A stretch of 64,000 nt of DNA from NCBI GenBank assembly GCA_015057555.1, contig SVEC01000009.1, positions 1 through 64,000 on the forward strand. Direction: 5' to 3'. Under the pieces are notes generated by a model. It was given only the letters and a program-made list of their open reading frames with translations. It did no database searches and was not told the origin of the DNA. Shown in pieces: positions 17,228-26,052 of the stretch. The first letter of the stretch is position 1. Each line of letters begins with the position of its first letter. Both the position numbers and the translations under genes were made by a program. This stretch comes from Lachnospiraceae bacterium. Its GTDB lineage: Bacteria; Bacillota; Clostridia; Lachnospirales; Lachnospiraceae.

Positions 17228-17797
17228 ATGGAACTAAAAAAAGACACAACAGAGAATGTAAAGTTCGCCTATGAAAATGAGGGGATGCCTAATCCAAATG
17301 ACACATTGTTTGGAAATCCAGGCGCAGGTCTAGGGGGAGATAATAATTTAAACAACACCTACATTTCTGATGAACCAACTTTTGTGAAGAAATCAGAAAA
17401 GCCTAAATGGATGTTAGGCGCAGTGATTATTGTTGCTATAGCAGCAATTGCTATAATAGGAGTGTTTGCCGTAAAGATGCTTGGTGGCAGTAAGGTAGAT
17501 GGAGCATACGTCTTGGCTAAGGCAGAGACCGGCGGAATGGAGTATACCGTTGAAGAACTGGAATCAACTTCTGGTATGTCATTTTACATGAGATTGGAAA
17601 TTGACGGCAAAGAGGGATATCTTGTAATGAGCTTCGCTGGTATGGTTGAGGACGGAAGCGTAACCATAGATGTGGATGGCAGTGATATACATGTAAGCAG
17701 AGATGGTACTGAGCTATTGTTTAAGTATGACAAAAAAACTGATACTGTAAGCTACGAAAAAGATGGAACCAAGCTTATATTTGAAAGAATACAATAA
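17228..17797 (+). CDS. Uncharacterised single-pass membrane protein (paralog 2)
   Basis: A 189-residue protein with the same layout as the gene before it: a hydrophilic N-terminus with NPNDTLFG, a membrane segment near residues 62-82 (AVIIVAIAAIAIIGVFAVKML) and a C-terminal domain beginning DGAYVLAKAETGGM. The C-domain repeats short Asp/Gly turns (IDVDGSDIHVSRDG), consistent with a beta sheet. RBS GAGAGGGAG ahead of the ATG. Function unknown; the pair may bind or sense something outside the membrane. Confidence 0.6.
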   Translation: MELKKDTTENVKFAYENEGMPNPNDTLFGNPGAGLGGDNNLNNTYISDEPTFVKKSEKPKWMLGAVIIVAIAAIAIIGVFAVKMLGGSKVDGAYVLAKAETGGMEYTVEELESTSGMSFYMRLEIDGKEGYLVMSFAGMVEDGSVTIDVDGSDIHVSRDGTELLFKYDKKTDTVSYEKDGTKLIFERIQ

Positions 17798-17814
17798 GGT
17801 TAATGATTATAAGA

Positions 17815-17846
17815 TGGGTGAGCCAGATGCTCACCCATTCTTGTTT
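17815..17846 (+). terminator. Terminator after the paralog pair
   Basis: TGGGTGAGC-cagat-GCTCACCCA followed by TTCTTGTTT. Confidence 0.8.
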
Positions 17847-18005
17847 GCGGGTATGTGAAGGAAAAAGAAGTCTGATATACCCGCGGGGAGGGAAACTACA
17901 AGTTGTATGGGTAGTAGAGACAGGGAAATAGATGTTACTACCCATGGAGGTGAGAGAAAGTCAGTAGTATGGGTAGTAGAGATAGAAAAACAGAAGTTAT
18001 TACCC
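17847..18005. repeat. Array of 62-bp palindrome-bearing repeats, cluster 1 (three units)
   Basis: Three units start at 17847, 17909 and 17971, exactly 62 bp apart. Unit 1 is diverged (GCGGGTAT ... ATACCCGC). Units 2 and 3 have GGGTAGTA ... TACTACCC and GGGTAGTA ... TATTACCC, with A/G-rich loops of about 19-22 bases and linkers of about 27. The same unit recurs in five copies at 42901-43184. The period is not a multiple of three and no ORF runs through. The rest of the 17.8-18.28 kb gap holds the LacI promoter and operator. Confidence 0.75.
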
Positions 18006-18140
18006 ACAGGAGCGGAGAAAAGCAAGGATATGCTACCAGTATTACTACTACATTGACCAGGTATTTGTGCAACCTGCACAACGAGTTTTGTAAAAATCTA
18101 ATAAAGTTCGACAAGATACAAATATTTTCCGCATAAATAA

Positions 18141-18168
18141 TTGACATCTTCTAGTTAAATGCTATAAT
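18141..18168 (+). promoter_or_regulatory. lacI-type regulator promoter
   Basis: TTGACA at 18141-18146, 16-base spacer, TATAAT at 18163-18168. The operator at 18181 covers the start site, which suggests autorepression. Confidence 0.75.
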
Positions 18169-18180
18169 GAAATCAGAGTT

Positions 18181-18194
18181 TGAAACGGGTTTCA
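18181..18194 (+). promoter_or_regulatory. LacI-family operator O1
   Basis: TGAAACGGGTTTCA, a near-perfect palindrome of the LacI-family kind. The same 14 bases recur at 19325 before rbsD. It could also be read by CcpA, whose cre sites look similar; the neighbouring regulator is the simpler choice. Confidence 0.7.
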
Positions 18195-18285
18195 AGATAA
18201 GTTGTACAAAAATGGTCGGCTGCAGGAATAAGCCGACAGAAGTAGCAAAAGGGTATTTAAACAATATGTAGAAAGGGGGTTACAT

Positions 18286-19257
18286 ATGGCTAGTATCAGA
18301 GATGTTGCCAGGATGGCAAATGTTTCTCCAGCAACAGTTTCCAGAGTAATGAACGGCACTGCAAATGTTGACGAGGAAAAGAAACGTAGGGTTCTGGAAG
18401 CTATTAAGGAGACAGGCTTTGTTCCAAATGAGGTAGCAAGGTCACTGTTTAAGAAGTCAGCTAAGCTTATAGGCTTGATACTTCCTAGTATAGAGAATCC
18501 ATTTTTCGCACAGTTAGCAGGAGCTATAGAGAGAAACGCAGATAAGCACGGCTTTAGATTAGTTCTTTGTAACACAGGCTCTGATGTGGAAAAGGAGAAA
18601 GCGGCTCTTCAGATGCTTACATCCATGAATGCAGACGGAATAATCCTTACCACTAGCAATGATGAGATAAGAAAATATACATCAAACTGCAATATACCGG
18701 TTATAGTAACAGACAGAAGCTTTAATGGTGGTGACACCCTAAGATATGTACATACAGACCACTACCAGGGCGGAAGGATGGCTACAGAGCATCTTATTGA
18801 AAAAGGCTGTAAGAGTATAGTGTGTATCAAGGGCCAGCAGGAGATATCCAGTGCTAAGGACAGATATGAAGGCTACAAGGATGTGTGCAAGGAAAAGGGC
18901 ATCAAGGAACAGACCGTTGACTGTGCATACGACTTTGAACAGGGTATGAGGGTAACTGAAGAGCTACTAGAGAAATTCAAGGATGTAGACGGAATCATAG
19001 CTTGTAACGATATGGTTGCCATATCCGCCTACAAGGTACTACATAGGAAGGGAATTAAGGTTCCAGAGCAAATCCAGCTTATAGGCTTCGATGACATAGC
19101 ACTAGCAAAGCTTATGACCCCAGAGCTTACAACCATAAGTCAACCGGTGGAGGATATAGGAGCTAAGGCTGCTGAACTGATTATTCTTAGGGATGAAAAG
19201 GCAAAGCAGGAGTATGTATTTGAAGCTAAACTGGTGGAGCGAGAAACAACAAAATAA
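18286..19257 (+). CDS. rbsR: LacI-family ribose operon repressor (RbsR-like)
   Basis: A 323-residue cytosolic DNA-binding regulator. The N-terminal helix-turn-helix is SIRDVARMANVSPATVSRVM, with the hinge to about residue 58. A periplasmic-binding-protein-like effector domain follows (IGLILPSIENPFFAQL ... LIGFDDIALAKLMTPELTTI). RBS AAAGGGGG. It is transcribed in the same direction as the rbs genes that follow, with identical operators before itself and before rbsD. Ribose or a phosphate of it as inducer is inferred from the operon. Confidence 0.85.
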   Translation: MASIRDVARMANVSPATVSRVMNGTANVDEEKKRRVLEAIKETGFVPNEVARSLFKKSAKLIGLILPSIENPFFAQLAGAIERNADKHGFRLVLCNTGSDVEKEKAALQMLTSMNADGIILTTSNDEIRKYTSNCNIPVIVTDRSFNGGDTLRYVHTDHYQGGRMATEHLIEKGCKSIVCIKGQQEISSAKDRYEGYKDVCKEKGIKEQTVDCAYDFEQGMRVTEELLEKFKDVDGIIACNDMVAISAYKVLHRKGIKVPEQIQLIGFDDIALAKLMTPELTTISQPVEDIGAKAAELIILRDEKAKQEYVFEAKLVERETTK

Positions 19258-19290
19258 ATATTTGACTAGAACAACATAGTAAATAAGAAG

Positions 19291-19312
19291 ACTCCTCATA
19301 GAAGGAGTTTTC
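19291..19312 (+). terminator. Weak terminator between rbsR and rbsD
   Basis: ACTCCT-catagaA-AGGAGT followed by TTTTC. The stem is short and the T-run poor, so readthrough into rbsD is likely. Confidence 0.4.
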
Positions 19313-19324
19313 AAAAGAAATATA

Positions 19325-19338
19325 TGAAACGGGTTTCA
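19325..19338 (+). promoter_or_regulatory. LacI-family operator O2 before rbsD
   Basis: TGAAACGGGTTTCA, identical over 14 bases to the site at 18181, and 25 bases before the rbsD start codon. Confidence 0.75.
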
Positions 19339-19363
19339 AAAAAATAAAAGGAGGGTACAAAGC

Positions 19364-19768
19364 ATGAAGAAAGCAGGAATCTTGAATAGCGACATTTCAA
19401 GAGTTCTCTCTTACATGGGACACACAGACACCATCTGCATAGGAGATTGTGGATTACCTATACCAGATGAGGTGGAGAGAATCGACTTAGCACTTAAGTT
19501 TGGAGTTCCAACCTTTATGGACACACTTAAATGCGTTAAGGAAGATATGAAGATTGAGAAAATCGTATTAGCTACAGAGATTAAGGAGCAGAACAAGCAG
19601 GTATTAAGTGAGATTGAAGAGCTCTTTGAAGGAGAAGGAATTGAAGTGGAATTCGTTCCACACGTAGAATTAAAAGCACAAACTAAAAACTGCAAGGCAG
19701 TTATAAGAACAGGAGAAACTACTCCATATGCAAATGTAATCTTGCAGAGCGGATGTATTTTCGCCTAA
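19364..19768 (+). CDS. rbsD: D-ribose pyranase RbsD
   Basis: A 134-residue cytosolic mutarotase that turns beta-pyranose ribose into the furanose form used by ribokinase. The catalytic His is in MGHTD near residue 19; IGDCGLPIP and the C-terminal IRTGETTPYANVIL are family hallmarks. First gene of the rbs operon, with AAAGGAGG upstream and the operator at 19325. The next gene follows after 20 bases. Confidence 0.95.
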   Translation: MKKAGILNSDISRVLSYMGHTDTICIGDCGLPIPDEVERIDLALKFGVPTFMDTLKCVKEDMKIEKIVLATEIKEQNKQVLSEIEELFEGEGIEVEFVPHVELKAQTKNCKAVIRTGETTPYANVILQSGCIFA

Positions 19769-19788
19769 GGAGAAAGGAGGCACAATTA

Positions 19789-21273
19789 ATGAATATTGAG
19801 ATGAAGGGCATCAATAAATCCTTCGGAACTAACCAGGTATTAAAGGACGCAGGTTTCTTCCTAAAGGATGGCGAGGTTCATGCACTTATGGGCGAAAATG
19901 GTGCAGGAAAGTCAACATTGATGAAAATCTTAACAGGAGTTTACACAAAGGATAGTGGAACCGTTCTCGTAGATGGTGAAGAGGTATCCTATAAGACTCC
20001 GCAAGAGGCTGAGAAGGCTGGTATCGTATTTATTTATCAGGAGTTAAATGTACTCTTTGATCTTACCGTAGTAGAGAACCTATTTATGGGTAAGGAAATC
20101 ACCAAGAAGTTTGGTGTGTGTGATATGAAGGCCATGAAGGCTAGAGCTAAGGAGGTTATGGATAAGGTAGGGGTAAACATTCCTGTAGATGCAGTAATGA
20201 GCGACCTTTCCGTAGGCCAACAGCAGATGGTGGAAATCTGTAAGGCACTTATGGTAGATGCAAAGGTAATCATCATGGATGAGCCTACAGCAGCACTAAC
20301 AGAGAGTGAGACAGAGGGTCTCTTTAAGGTAATTAACTCACTTAGAGAAAAGGGAGTTTCAATCGTTTACATCTCCCACAGAATGGAAGAAATCTTTGCA
20401 CTTTGTGACAGAATTACAATTCTTAGAGATGGCGAGTATATAGACACTAAGGAAATCAAGGACCTTACTATGGATGACGTAGTACAGATGATGATTGGAC
20501 GTGAAATCGGTGAGCGTTTCCCAAGTAGAGATGTAGAGATTGGTGATGAGGTGCTTAGAGTTGAAGGACTTACAAGCGGAAAGCTTTTCCACGATGTTGA
20601 ATTCTCAGTAAGAGCCGGTGAGGTACTTGGTGTGGCAGGTCTTATGGGTGCAGGAAGAACTGAGATTATGCAGGCAATCTTCGGAAACCTTAAGAAGGAC
20701 GCAGGTAAGATTTTCGTAGACGGTGAAGAGGTAACTATTAAGAATCCTAGACAGGCTATAGCAGCAGGTATCGGATTCATAACAGAGGATAGAAAGACAG
20801 AGGGACTCCTCCTGGAGAAGAGCATAGCTGAAAACATTGAGATAGCTAACCTGGATAAGGTTTCTAACCACAACGTACTTAACAAGGCTAAGCAGCAAAG
20901 CTTAGTTAAGAAGGGTATTGATGACTTTAGAGTAAAGTGCTTCGGACCATGGCATGAGTGTAACAACCTATCAGGTGGTAACCAGCAGAAGGTAGTTCTT
21001 GCAAAGTGGGTGGCTACAGAGCCTAAGATACTTATCTTAGACGAGCCAACACGTGGCGTAGATATCGGAGCAAAGAAGGAAATCTACAACGTAATCAATG
21101 ATTTAGCAGCTAAGGGAGTTGCAGTAATAATGGTATCCTCAGAGCTTCCAGAGGTTCTTGGAATGAGTGATCGTATAATGGTAGTACGTGAGGGTGAAGT
21201 AAGAGGAATCCTGGATGGTAAGGAAGCTGACCAGGCAAAGATTATGACATTAGCGACAGGAGGTAGTTTATAA
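19789..21273 (+). CDS. rbsA: Ribose ABC transporter ATP-binding protein RbsA
   Basis: A 494-residue protein with two ABC domains, the energising subunit of the ribose importer. Domain 1: Walker A GENGAGKS, signature LSVGQQQMVE, Walker B VIIMDEP. Domain 2: degenerate Walker A region GLMGAGRTE, signature LSGGNQQKV, Walker B ILILDEPTRGVD. Start set at 19789 after AAAGGAGG. Its stop overlaps the rbsC start (TAATG). Confidence 0.95.
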   Translation: MNIEMKGINKSFGTNQVLKDAGFFLKDGEVHALMGENGAGKSTLMKILTGVYTKDSGTVLVDGEEVSYKTPQEAEKAGIVFIYQELNVLFDLTVVENLFMGKEITKKFGVCDMKAMKARAKEVMDKVGVNIPVDAVMSDLSVGQQQMVEICKALMVDAKVIIMDEPTAALTESETEGLFKVINSLREKGVSIVYISHRMEEIFALCDRITILRDGEYIDTKEIKDLTMDDVVQMMIGREIGERFPSRDVEIGDEVLRVEGLTSGKLFHDVEFSVRAGEVLGVAGLMGAGRTEIMQAIFGNLKKDAGKIFVDGEEVTIKNPRQAIAAGIGFITEDRKTEGLLLEKSIAENIEIANLDKVSNHNVLNKAKQQSLVKKGIDDFRVKCFGPWHECNNLSGGNQQKVVLAKWVATEPKILILDEPTRGVDIGAKKEIYNVINDLAAKGVAVIMVSSELPEVLGMSDRIMVVREGEVRGILDGKEADQAKIMTLATGGSL

Positions 21274-22262
21274 TGGAGAAGAGCAAAAAGAGTATTGGCG
21301 CCTTGATAGGTGAAAATGGCGCATATATAGCATTAGTATTATTGGTAATAGTTATTAGCTGTATCAGCCCAGAGTTTAGAACAGCTGACAACTTCTTAAA
21401 TCTTTTAAGACAGGCATCATTTAACGGACTTATCGCATTTGGTATGACCTGCGTAATCCTTTCAGATGGTATCGACCTTTCAGTAGGTTCAACCTATGCA
21501 CTTAGCGCAATTATCTGTGCAGAGATGCTTGTAAATGGAGTTAACCCGGTATTTGCAGTTATCGTATCACTTATCCTTGGTGTAGCCCTTGGTGTAGTAA
21601 GTGGTGTACTTGTAACAGTTGGAAGACTTCAGCCATTCATAGCAACACTTATAACAATGACAGCATACAGAGGACTTTCAAAGATTATTACAAATGCAAT
21701 GCCAATCTCAAGACTTGCAGATAGCTGTGAGTCAGAAGGTGGAGCATTCTTCTTCAAGACACTTGGTAAGGGTAACTTAGAGTTTGGACCAGCATCAAAT
21801 CCTTGGTTTGCTATTCCAATCCCAGTAATTATATTTGTACTTGCACTTGTAATCTTCTACTTCATTCTTACTAAGACTACATTTGGTAGAAGAATCTACG
21901 CTACAGGTTCTAACGCAAAGTGTGCAAAGCTTGTAGGTGTAAATGTAACTAAGACAAAGATTTCAGTATACGCAATCTCAGGCTTTATGTCTGCTCTTGC
22001 AGGTATCATGATGATTTCAAGACTTGACTCAGCTCAGCCAACTATGGGTTCAGGCTTCGAGCTTGACGCTATCGCAGCAGTTGCACTTGGTGGAACAAGT
22101 ATGAGCGGTGGACGTGGTAGAATCATGGGAACCTTCGCCGGTGTACTTATCATTGCAGTACTTAACAATGGTTTGAACATCTTAGGTATCTCATCATACT
22201 ATCAGGAAGTTATCAAGGCTATCGTTATCCTTGTAGCAGTATTATCAGACCGTAAGAGATAA
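21273..22262 (+). CDS. rbsC: Ribose ABC transporter permease RbsC
   Basis: A 329-residue inner-membrane permease of the BPD_transp_2 family with about eight to ten membrane segments. GMTCVILSDGIDLSVGS and the EAA-like GGTSMSGGRGRIMGT segment, which contacts the ATPase, are clear. It overlaps rbsA by one base and leads into rbsB after 25 bases. Confidence 0.95.
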   Translation: MEKSKKSIGALIGENGAYIALVLLVIVISCISPEFRTADNFLNLLRQASFNGLIAFGMTCVILSDGIDLSVGSTYALSAIICAEMLVNGVNPVFAVIVSLILGVALGVVSGVLVTVGRLQPFIATLITMTAYRGLSKIITNAMPISRLADSCESEGGAFFFKTLGKGNLEFGPASNPWFAIPIPVIIFVLALVIFYFILTKTTFGRRIYATGSNAKCAKLVGVNVTKTKISVYAISGFMSALAGIMMISRLDSAQPTMGSGFELDAIAAVALGGTSMSGGRGRIMGTFAGVLIIAVLNNGLNILGISSYYQEVIKAIVILVAVLSDRKR

Positions 22263-22287
22263 TCCAAATTATTAGGAGGTATAAAGC

Positions 22288-24072
22288 ATGAAGAATATAA
22301 AGAAAATAGTTGCACTCATGTTATGCTTGGTAATGATGCTTAGCCTTGCGGCCTGCAGAATTACAATCGACGGAGAAAGCAATGCAAAGAAAAAGGTAAC
22401 AAATGGAACAATCGGTTTATCAGTATCAACTCAGAACAACCCATTCTTCGTATCACTTGTAGATGGTGCAAAGGCTGAGGCAGACAAGCTTGGAGTTGAG
22501 CTTACAGTAGTAGATGCAGGTGATGATGCAACTAAGCAGGTTAGTGACATCGAGGACCTTGTATCAAAGGGAGTATCAGTACTTATAGTAAATCCAGTTG
22601 ATTCAGATGCTGTATCAGGTGCAGTTCAGGCAGCTAAGAATCAGGGAATTAAGGTTATCGCAGTAGATAGAGCAGTAAATGGTGTAGAGGTAGATTGTGA
22701 AATCGCATCTGACAACGTACTTGGAGCAGAGCTTGCAACTCAGTACATCGTAGACACCTTAGGCGAGGGAATTAAGGTGGCAGAGCTTCAGGGTATCGCA
22801 GGAGCGTCAGCAGCTATCGACAGAGGACAGGGCTTCCACAATATTGCAGACGCTAAATTAGACGTAGTAGCTAGCCAGGTAGCAAACTTTGATAGAACAG
22901 AGGGTATGACAGTTATGGAGAATATGCTCCAGGCAAACCCAGACATACAGGCAGTATTCGCAGCAAATGACGAGATGGCTCTCGGTGCAGTAGAGGCAAT
23001 TACAGGCGCTAACAAGGACATCCTTGTAATGGGCTTTGACGCAACAGACGACGCAGTAGCAGCTATTAAGGCTGGTAAGATGGCAGGTACAATCGCTCAG
23101 CAGCCAGAGCTTATCGGTTCAACAGCAGTAGCAAATGCAGTTAAGTTAATCGATGGCGAGACAATCGATGCAAAGATTCCTGTAGAGGTAACACTTGTAA
23201 CAATTGACAATGTAGATACATTTAACCAAAGCGCACCAGTTAAAATTGTAGGTAACGGTGGAATCGGTTTATCAGTATCAACTCAGAACAACCCATTCTT
23301 CGTAACACTTGTAGATGGCGCTAAGGCAAAGGCAACAGAGCTTGGTGTAGACCTTACAGTAGTAGACGCAGGTGATGATGTAACTAAGCAGGTAAGCGAC
23401 ATCGAGGACCTTTGCTCAAAGGATATCAGTGTACTTATAGTAAACCCAGTTGACTCAGATGCAGTAGCAGGTGCTATCGAGGCAGCTAAGGCAAAGGGAA
23501 TCAGAGTAATCGCAGTAGATAGAGCAGTAAATGGTGTAGAGATTGACTGTCAGATCGCATCTGACAACGTACTTGGTGCAGAGCTTGCAACACAGTACAT
23601 CGTAGACAAGTTAGGCGAGGGCGCTAAGGTAGCAGAGCTTCAGGGTACAGCAGGTGCTTCAGCAGCTATCGACAGGGGAACAGGCTTCCACAATATTGCA
23701 GACGGTAAGCTTACAGTAGTAGCTAGCCAGGTGGCAAACTTTGACAGAACAGAGGGTATGACAGTTATGGAGAACATGCTCCAGGCTAACCCAGACATCC
23801 AGGGCGTATTCGCAGCAAATGATGAGATGGCTCTCGGTGCACTTGAGGCAATCTCAGGAGCAAACAAGGATGTTGTAGTAGTAGGCTTTGATGCAACAGA
23901 CGACGCTATCGCAGCTATTAAGGCAGGAAGAATGGACGCAACTATTGCACAGCAGCCAGACCTTATCGGTTCTACTTCAATAGAGTATGCAGTTAAGCTT
24001 ATTAACGGAGAGTCAATTCCAGCATCAGTTCCAGTAGAGGTAACACTTATTACTATTGACAATGCTAACTAA
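22288..24072 (+). CDS. rbsB: Ribose-binding lipoprotein with two tandem binding domains
   Basis: A 594-residue extracytoplasmic binding protein, about twice the normal RbsB length. A lipoprotein signal ends in LSLAAC (Cys 23). Two full type I binding domains follow: residues about 40-312, and about 324-594. Both contain GLSVSTQNNPFFV, VDAGDD, NPVDSDAV, VDRAVNGVE and FAANDEMALGA, and I estimate over 80% identity. The reading frame is intact throughout. Each copy looks able to bind sugar. It belongs to the RbsABC importer; the doubling could raise local binding capacity or give two affinities, which is inference. Confidence 0.92.
   Translation: MKNIKKIVALMLCLVMMLSLAACRITIDGESNAKKKVTNGTIGLSVSTQNNPFFVSLVDGAKAEADKLGVELTVVDAGDDATKQVSDIEDLVSKGVSVLIVNPVDSDAVSGAVQAAKNQGIKVIAVDRAVNGVEVDCEIASDNVLGAELATQYIVDTLGEGIKVAELQGIAGASAAIDRGQGFHNIADAKLDVVASQVANFDRTEGMTVMENMLQANPDIQAVFAANDEMALGAVEAITGANKDILVMGFDATDDAVAAIKAGKMAGTIAQQPELIGSTAVANAVKLIDGETIDAKIPVEVTLVTIDNVDTFNQSAPVKIVGNGGIGLSVSTQNNPFFVTLVDGAKAKATELGVDLTVVDAGDDVTKQVSDIEDLCSKDISVLIVNPVDSDAVAGAIEAAKAKGIRVIAVDRAVNGVEIDCQIASDNVLGAELATQYIVDKLGEGAKVAELQGTAGASAAIDRGTGFHNIADGKLTVVASQVANFDRTEGMTVMENMLQANPDIQGVFAANDEMALGALEAISGANKDVVVVGFDATDDAIAAIKAGRMDATIAQQPDLIGSTSIEYAVKLINGESIPASVPVEVTLITIDNAN
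22411..24072 (+). repeat. Tandem 852-bp internal duplication in rbsB
   Basis: DNA of 22411-23262 is repeated at 23263-24072, an offset of 852 bp (284 codons). Some stretches stay identical for about 40 bases, such as the start of each unit, while third positions differ elsewhere. This argues for a real, somewhat old duplication rather than an assembly artefact. Confidence 0.9.
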
Positions 24073-24106
24073 TTGATTCCTAAGAAGCTAGGAGGCAAGA
24101 GATAAT

Positions 24107-24991
24107 ATGAAGGTTTTAAATATAGGTTCCATGAACTTGGACCACGTATATTCTGTGGATCATATTGTACAGTCTGGGGAAACCCAGGCAACCACAGGAA
24201 TGAATATATTCCTTGGTGGTAAGGGTATGAACCAGTCTATAGCTTTAGCTAAGGCTGGAGCCGATGTGTACCACGGCGGTATGATAGGCAAGGATGGTCA
24301 GGCTTTCCTTGAGGCTTGCAAGGAGTACGGAGTAAACTCTGACTACATCGAGAAGGTAGATGGCAAGACCGGACACGCTATTATTCAGATAGACAAGAGC
24401 GCGCAGAATTGTATTCTCCTTTACGGCGGAACTAACGAAAAGCTTACAGAGGAGTATGTAGACAGTGTAATAGCAAATTTTGATAAGGGAGATATCCTCC
24501 TTCTTCAGAACGAGGTAAATATGATTCCTTACATCGTAGATAAGGCTTACGAGAAGGGAATGCAGATTGCACTTAACCCATCACCTTTTAATGAGAAGCT
24601 TGATGCGGTGGATATGAGCAAGATTAGCTACTTCCTTATGAACGAGGTAGAGGGCGGTCAGATTACCGGCTTAACTGAGCCAGACGACATCATCGCAAAG
24701 GTTGTAGAGCTTTATCCAAATGCTAAGATAGTTCTTACCTTAGGTGGAGACGGAGCAATCTACGCAGACAAGGAGGTAAGATACCATCAGCCAATATTTA
24801 AGGTTGAGGCTGTAGATACAACAGCTGCAGGAGATACATTTACAGGATATTTCTTGGCAGGAATAATCGATGGTATGGAGATTCCGGACATCTTAAAGAT
24901 GAGCGCAAAGGCTTCATCCATCGCAGTAACAAGAGAGGGCGCAGTTCCATCTATTCCTTATCGTAAGGAAGTTATGGAGGCACTTGCATAA
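24107..24991 (+). CDS. rbsK: Ribokinase RbsK
   Basis: A 294-residue cytosolic PfkB-family kinase that makes D-ribose-5-phosphate. N-terminal GGKGMNQSIA is the PfkB signature 1. DTTAAGDTFTGYF holds the catalytic Asp and anion hole. The start is at NIGSMNLDHVY, with AGGAGGC upstream. It is 34 bases after rbsB and 27 bases before the transaldolase gene, so one transcript is likely. Confidence 0.95.
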   Translation: MKVLNIGSMNLDHVYSVDHIVQSGETQATTGMNIFLGGKGMNQSIALAKAGADVYHGGMIGKDGQAFLEACKEYGVNSDYIEKVDGKTGHAIIQIDKSAQNCILLYGGTNEKLTEEYVDSVIANFDKGDILLLQNEVNMIPYIVDKAYEKGMQIALNPSPFNEKLDAVDMSKISYFLMNEVEGGQITGLTEPDDIIAKVVELYPNAKIVLTLGGDGAIYADKEVRYHQPIFKVEAVDTTAAGDTFTGYFLAGIIDGMEIPDILKMSAKASSIAVTREGAVPSIPYRKEVMEALA

Positions 24992-25018
24992 ATCATATTA
25001 AGAAAGGACGACACAAGT

Positions 25019-25678
25019 ATGAAGTTTTTCATAGATACAGCTAATGTTGATGACATTAGAAAGGCTAATGAGATGGGTGTTATCTGTGGTGTTACTACAA
25101 ACCCATCACTTATCGCAAAGGAAGGTAGAGATTTTAACGAGGTAATCAAGGAGATTACAACCATCGTAGATGGTCCTATCAGTGGAGAGGTTAAGGCTAC
25201 TACTGTAGATGCAGAGGGTATGATTAAAGAGGGTAGAGAGATTGCAGCTATCCATCCTAATATGGTTGTTAAGATTCCTATGACAGTTGAGGGTCTTAAG
25301 GCAGTTAAGGTGCTTGCAGCAGAGGGTATCAAGACTAACGTTACTCTAATATTTACTGCAGCTCAGGCTCTTCTTGCAGCTAGAGCAGGTGCTACTTACG
25401 TTTCACCATTCCTTGGAAGACTTGATGATATCTCAACTACAGGTATTGACCTTATCCAGGATATCGTAACTATTTTCGAGAATTACCAGCTTGAGACTGA
25501 GATTATCTGTGCATCAGTTCGTAACCCAATTCACGTTACTGACTGTGCTATCGCAGGTGCTGACATTGCAACTGTACCATACTCAGTTATCGAGATGATG
25601 ACTAAGCATCCGCTTACATCACAGGGTATCGAGAAGTTCCAGCAGGATTACTTGGCGGTATTTGGAGAAGAGGCGTAA
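25019..25678 (+). CDS. tal: Transaldolase of the short TalC/FSA type
   Basis: A 219-residue cytosolic enzyme. [27 protein letters not shown], the Schiff-base Lys in MVVKIPMT and FLGRLDD are typical of the 220-aa transaldolase/fructose-6-phosphate aldolase family. In this setting transaldolase is the likely activity: it joins the ribose operon to the transketolase genes downstream. RBS AGAAAGGA. It is followed by the structured region at 25682, so transcription may end or be processed there. Confidence 0.9.
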   Translation: MKFFIDTANVDDIRKANEMGVICGVTTNPSLIAKEGRDFNEVIKEITTIVDGPISGEVKATTVDAEGMIKEGREIAAIHPNMVVKIPMTVEGLKAVKVLAAEGIKTNVTLIFTAAQALLAARAGATYVSPFLGRLDDISTTGIDLIQDIVTIFENYQLETEIICASVRNPIHVTDCAIAGADIATVPYSVIEMMTKHPLTSQGIEKFQQDYLAVFGEEA

Positions 25679-25681
25679 GAG

Positions 25682-25979
25682 CTTCAAGGGATGTGGCACA
25701 TGGAATGATGTACAGCTTGAATGGCTGTTGCATAACAATACTATATGTCCCGCTTCGTCGACACGTTCGCACTCTGTTGCTCACGTAGCGGTACTAAGCT
25801 CTATGCTAGGAAGAATGGCTGGACTGAAATTGCTTTTCAGCCCAGCCATTCTTTCCCTAGCCTAATCGCTAAGGACCGACGTTCGCAAATGGTCGACTAC
25901 GGGGACATATAGTATTTGTGTTATTGCAACAGCCAGCAAGGTTGTTTACATTATCTAGTGTGTGCCACAGCCGTGAAGG
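25682..25979. ncRNA. Large imperfect fold-back, domain 1 of a candidate structured RNA
   Basis: Two arms of roughly 130-150 bases pair with interruptions. CTTCAAGGG/CCGTGAAGG and TGTGGCACA/TGTGCCACA form the base. GGCTGTTGCA/TGCAACAGCC and ATACTATATGTCCC/GGGACATATAGTAT follow. A perfect AAGAATGGCTGG/CCAGCCATTCTT hairpin sits at the tip. Mismatched internal loops between long helices are what a folded RNA shows, rather than a fresh DNA palindrome. It carries no convincing ORF and begins four bases after the transaldolase stop. Confidence 0.5.
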
Positions 25980-26052
25980 TTAGCCTCTTGCCTTGGGTGG
26001 GGTTGCAAGTAATCCTGCTAGAGGGGAGAGGTTGGCCTTGGATAGATGTACA

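Noticed and set aside
22411-24072. The rbsB duplication as an assembly error
   Set aside because: The two units differ at many third positions and at scattered amino acids, and the frame is intact through the junction.
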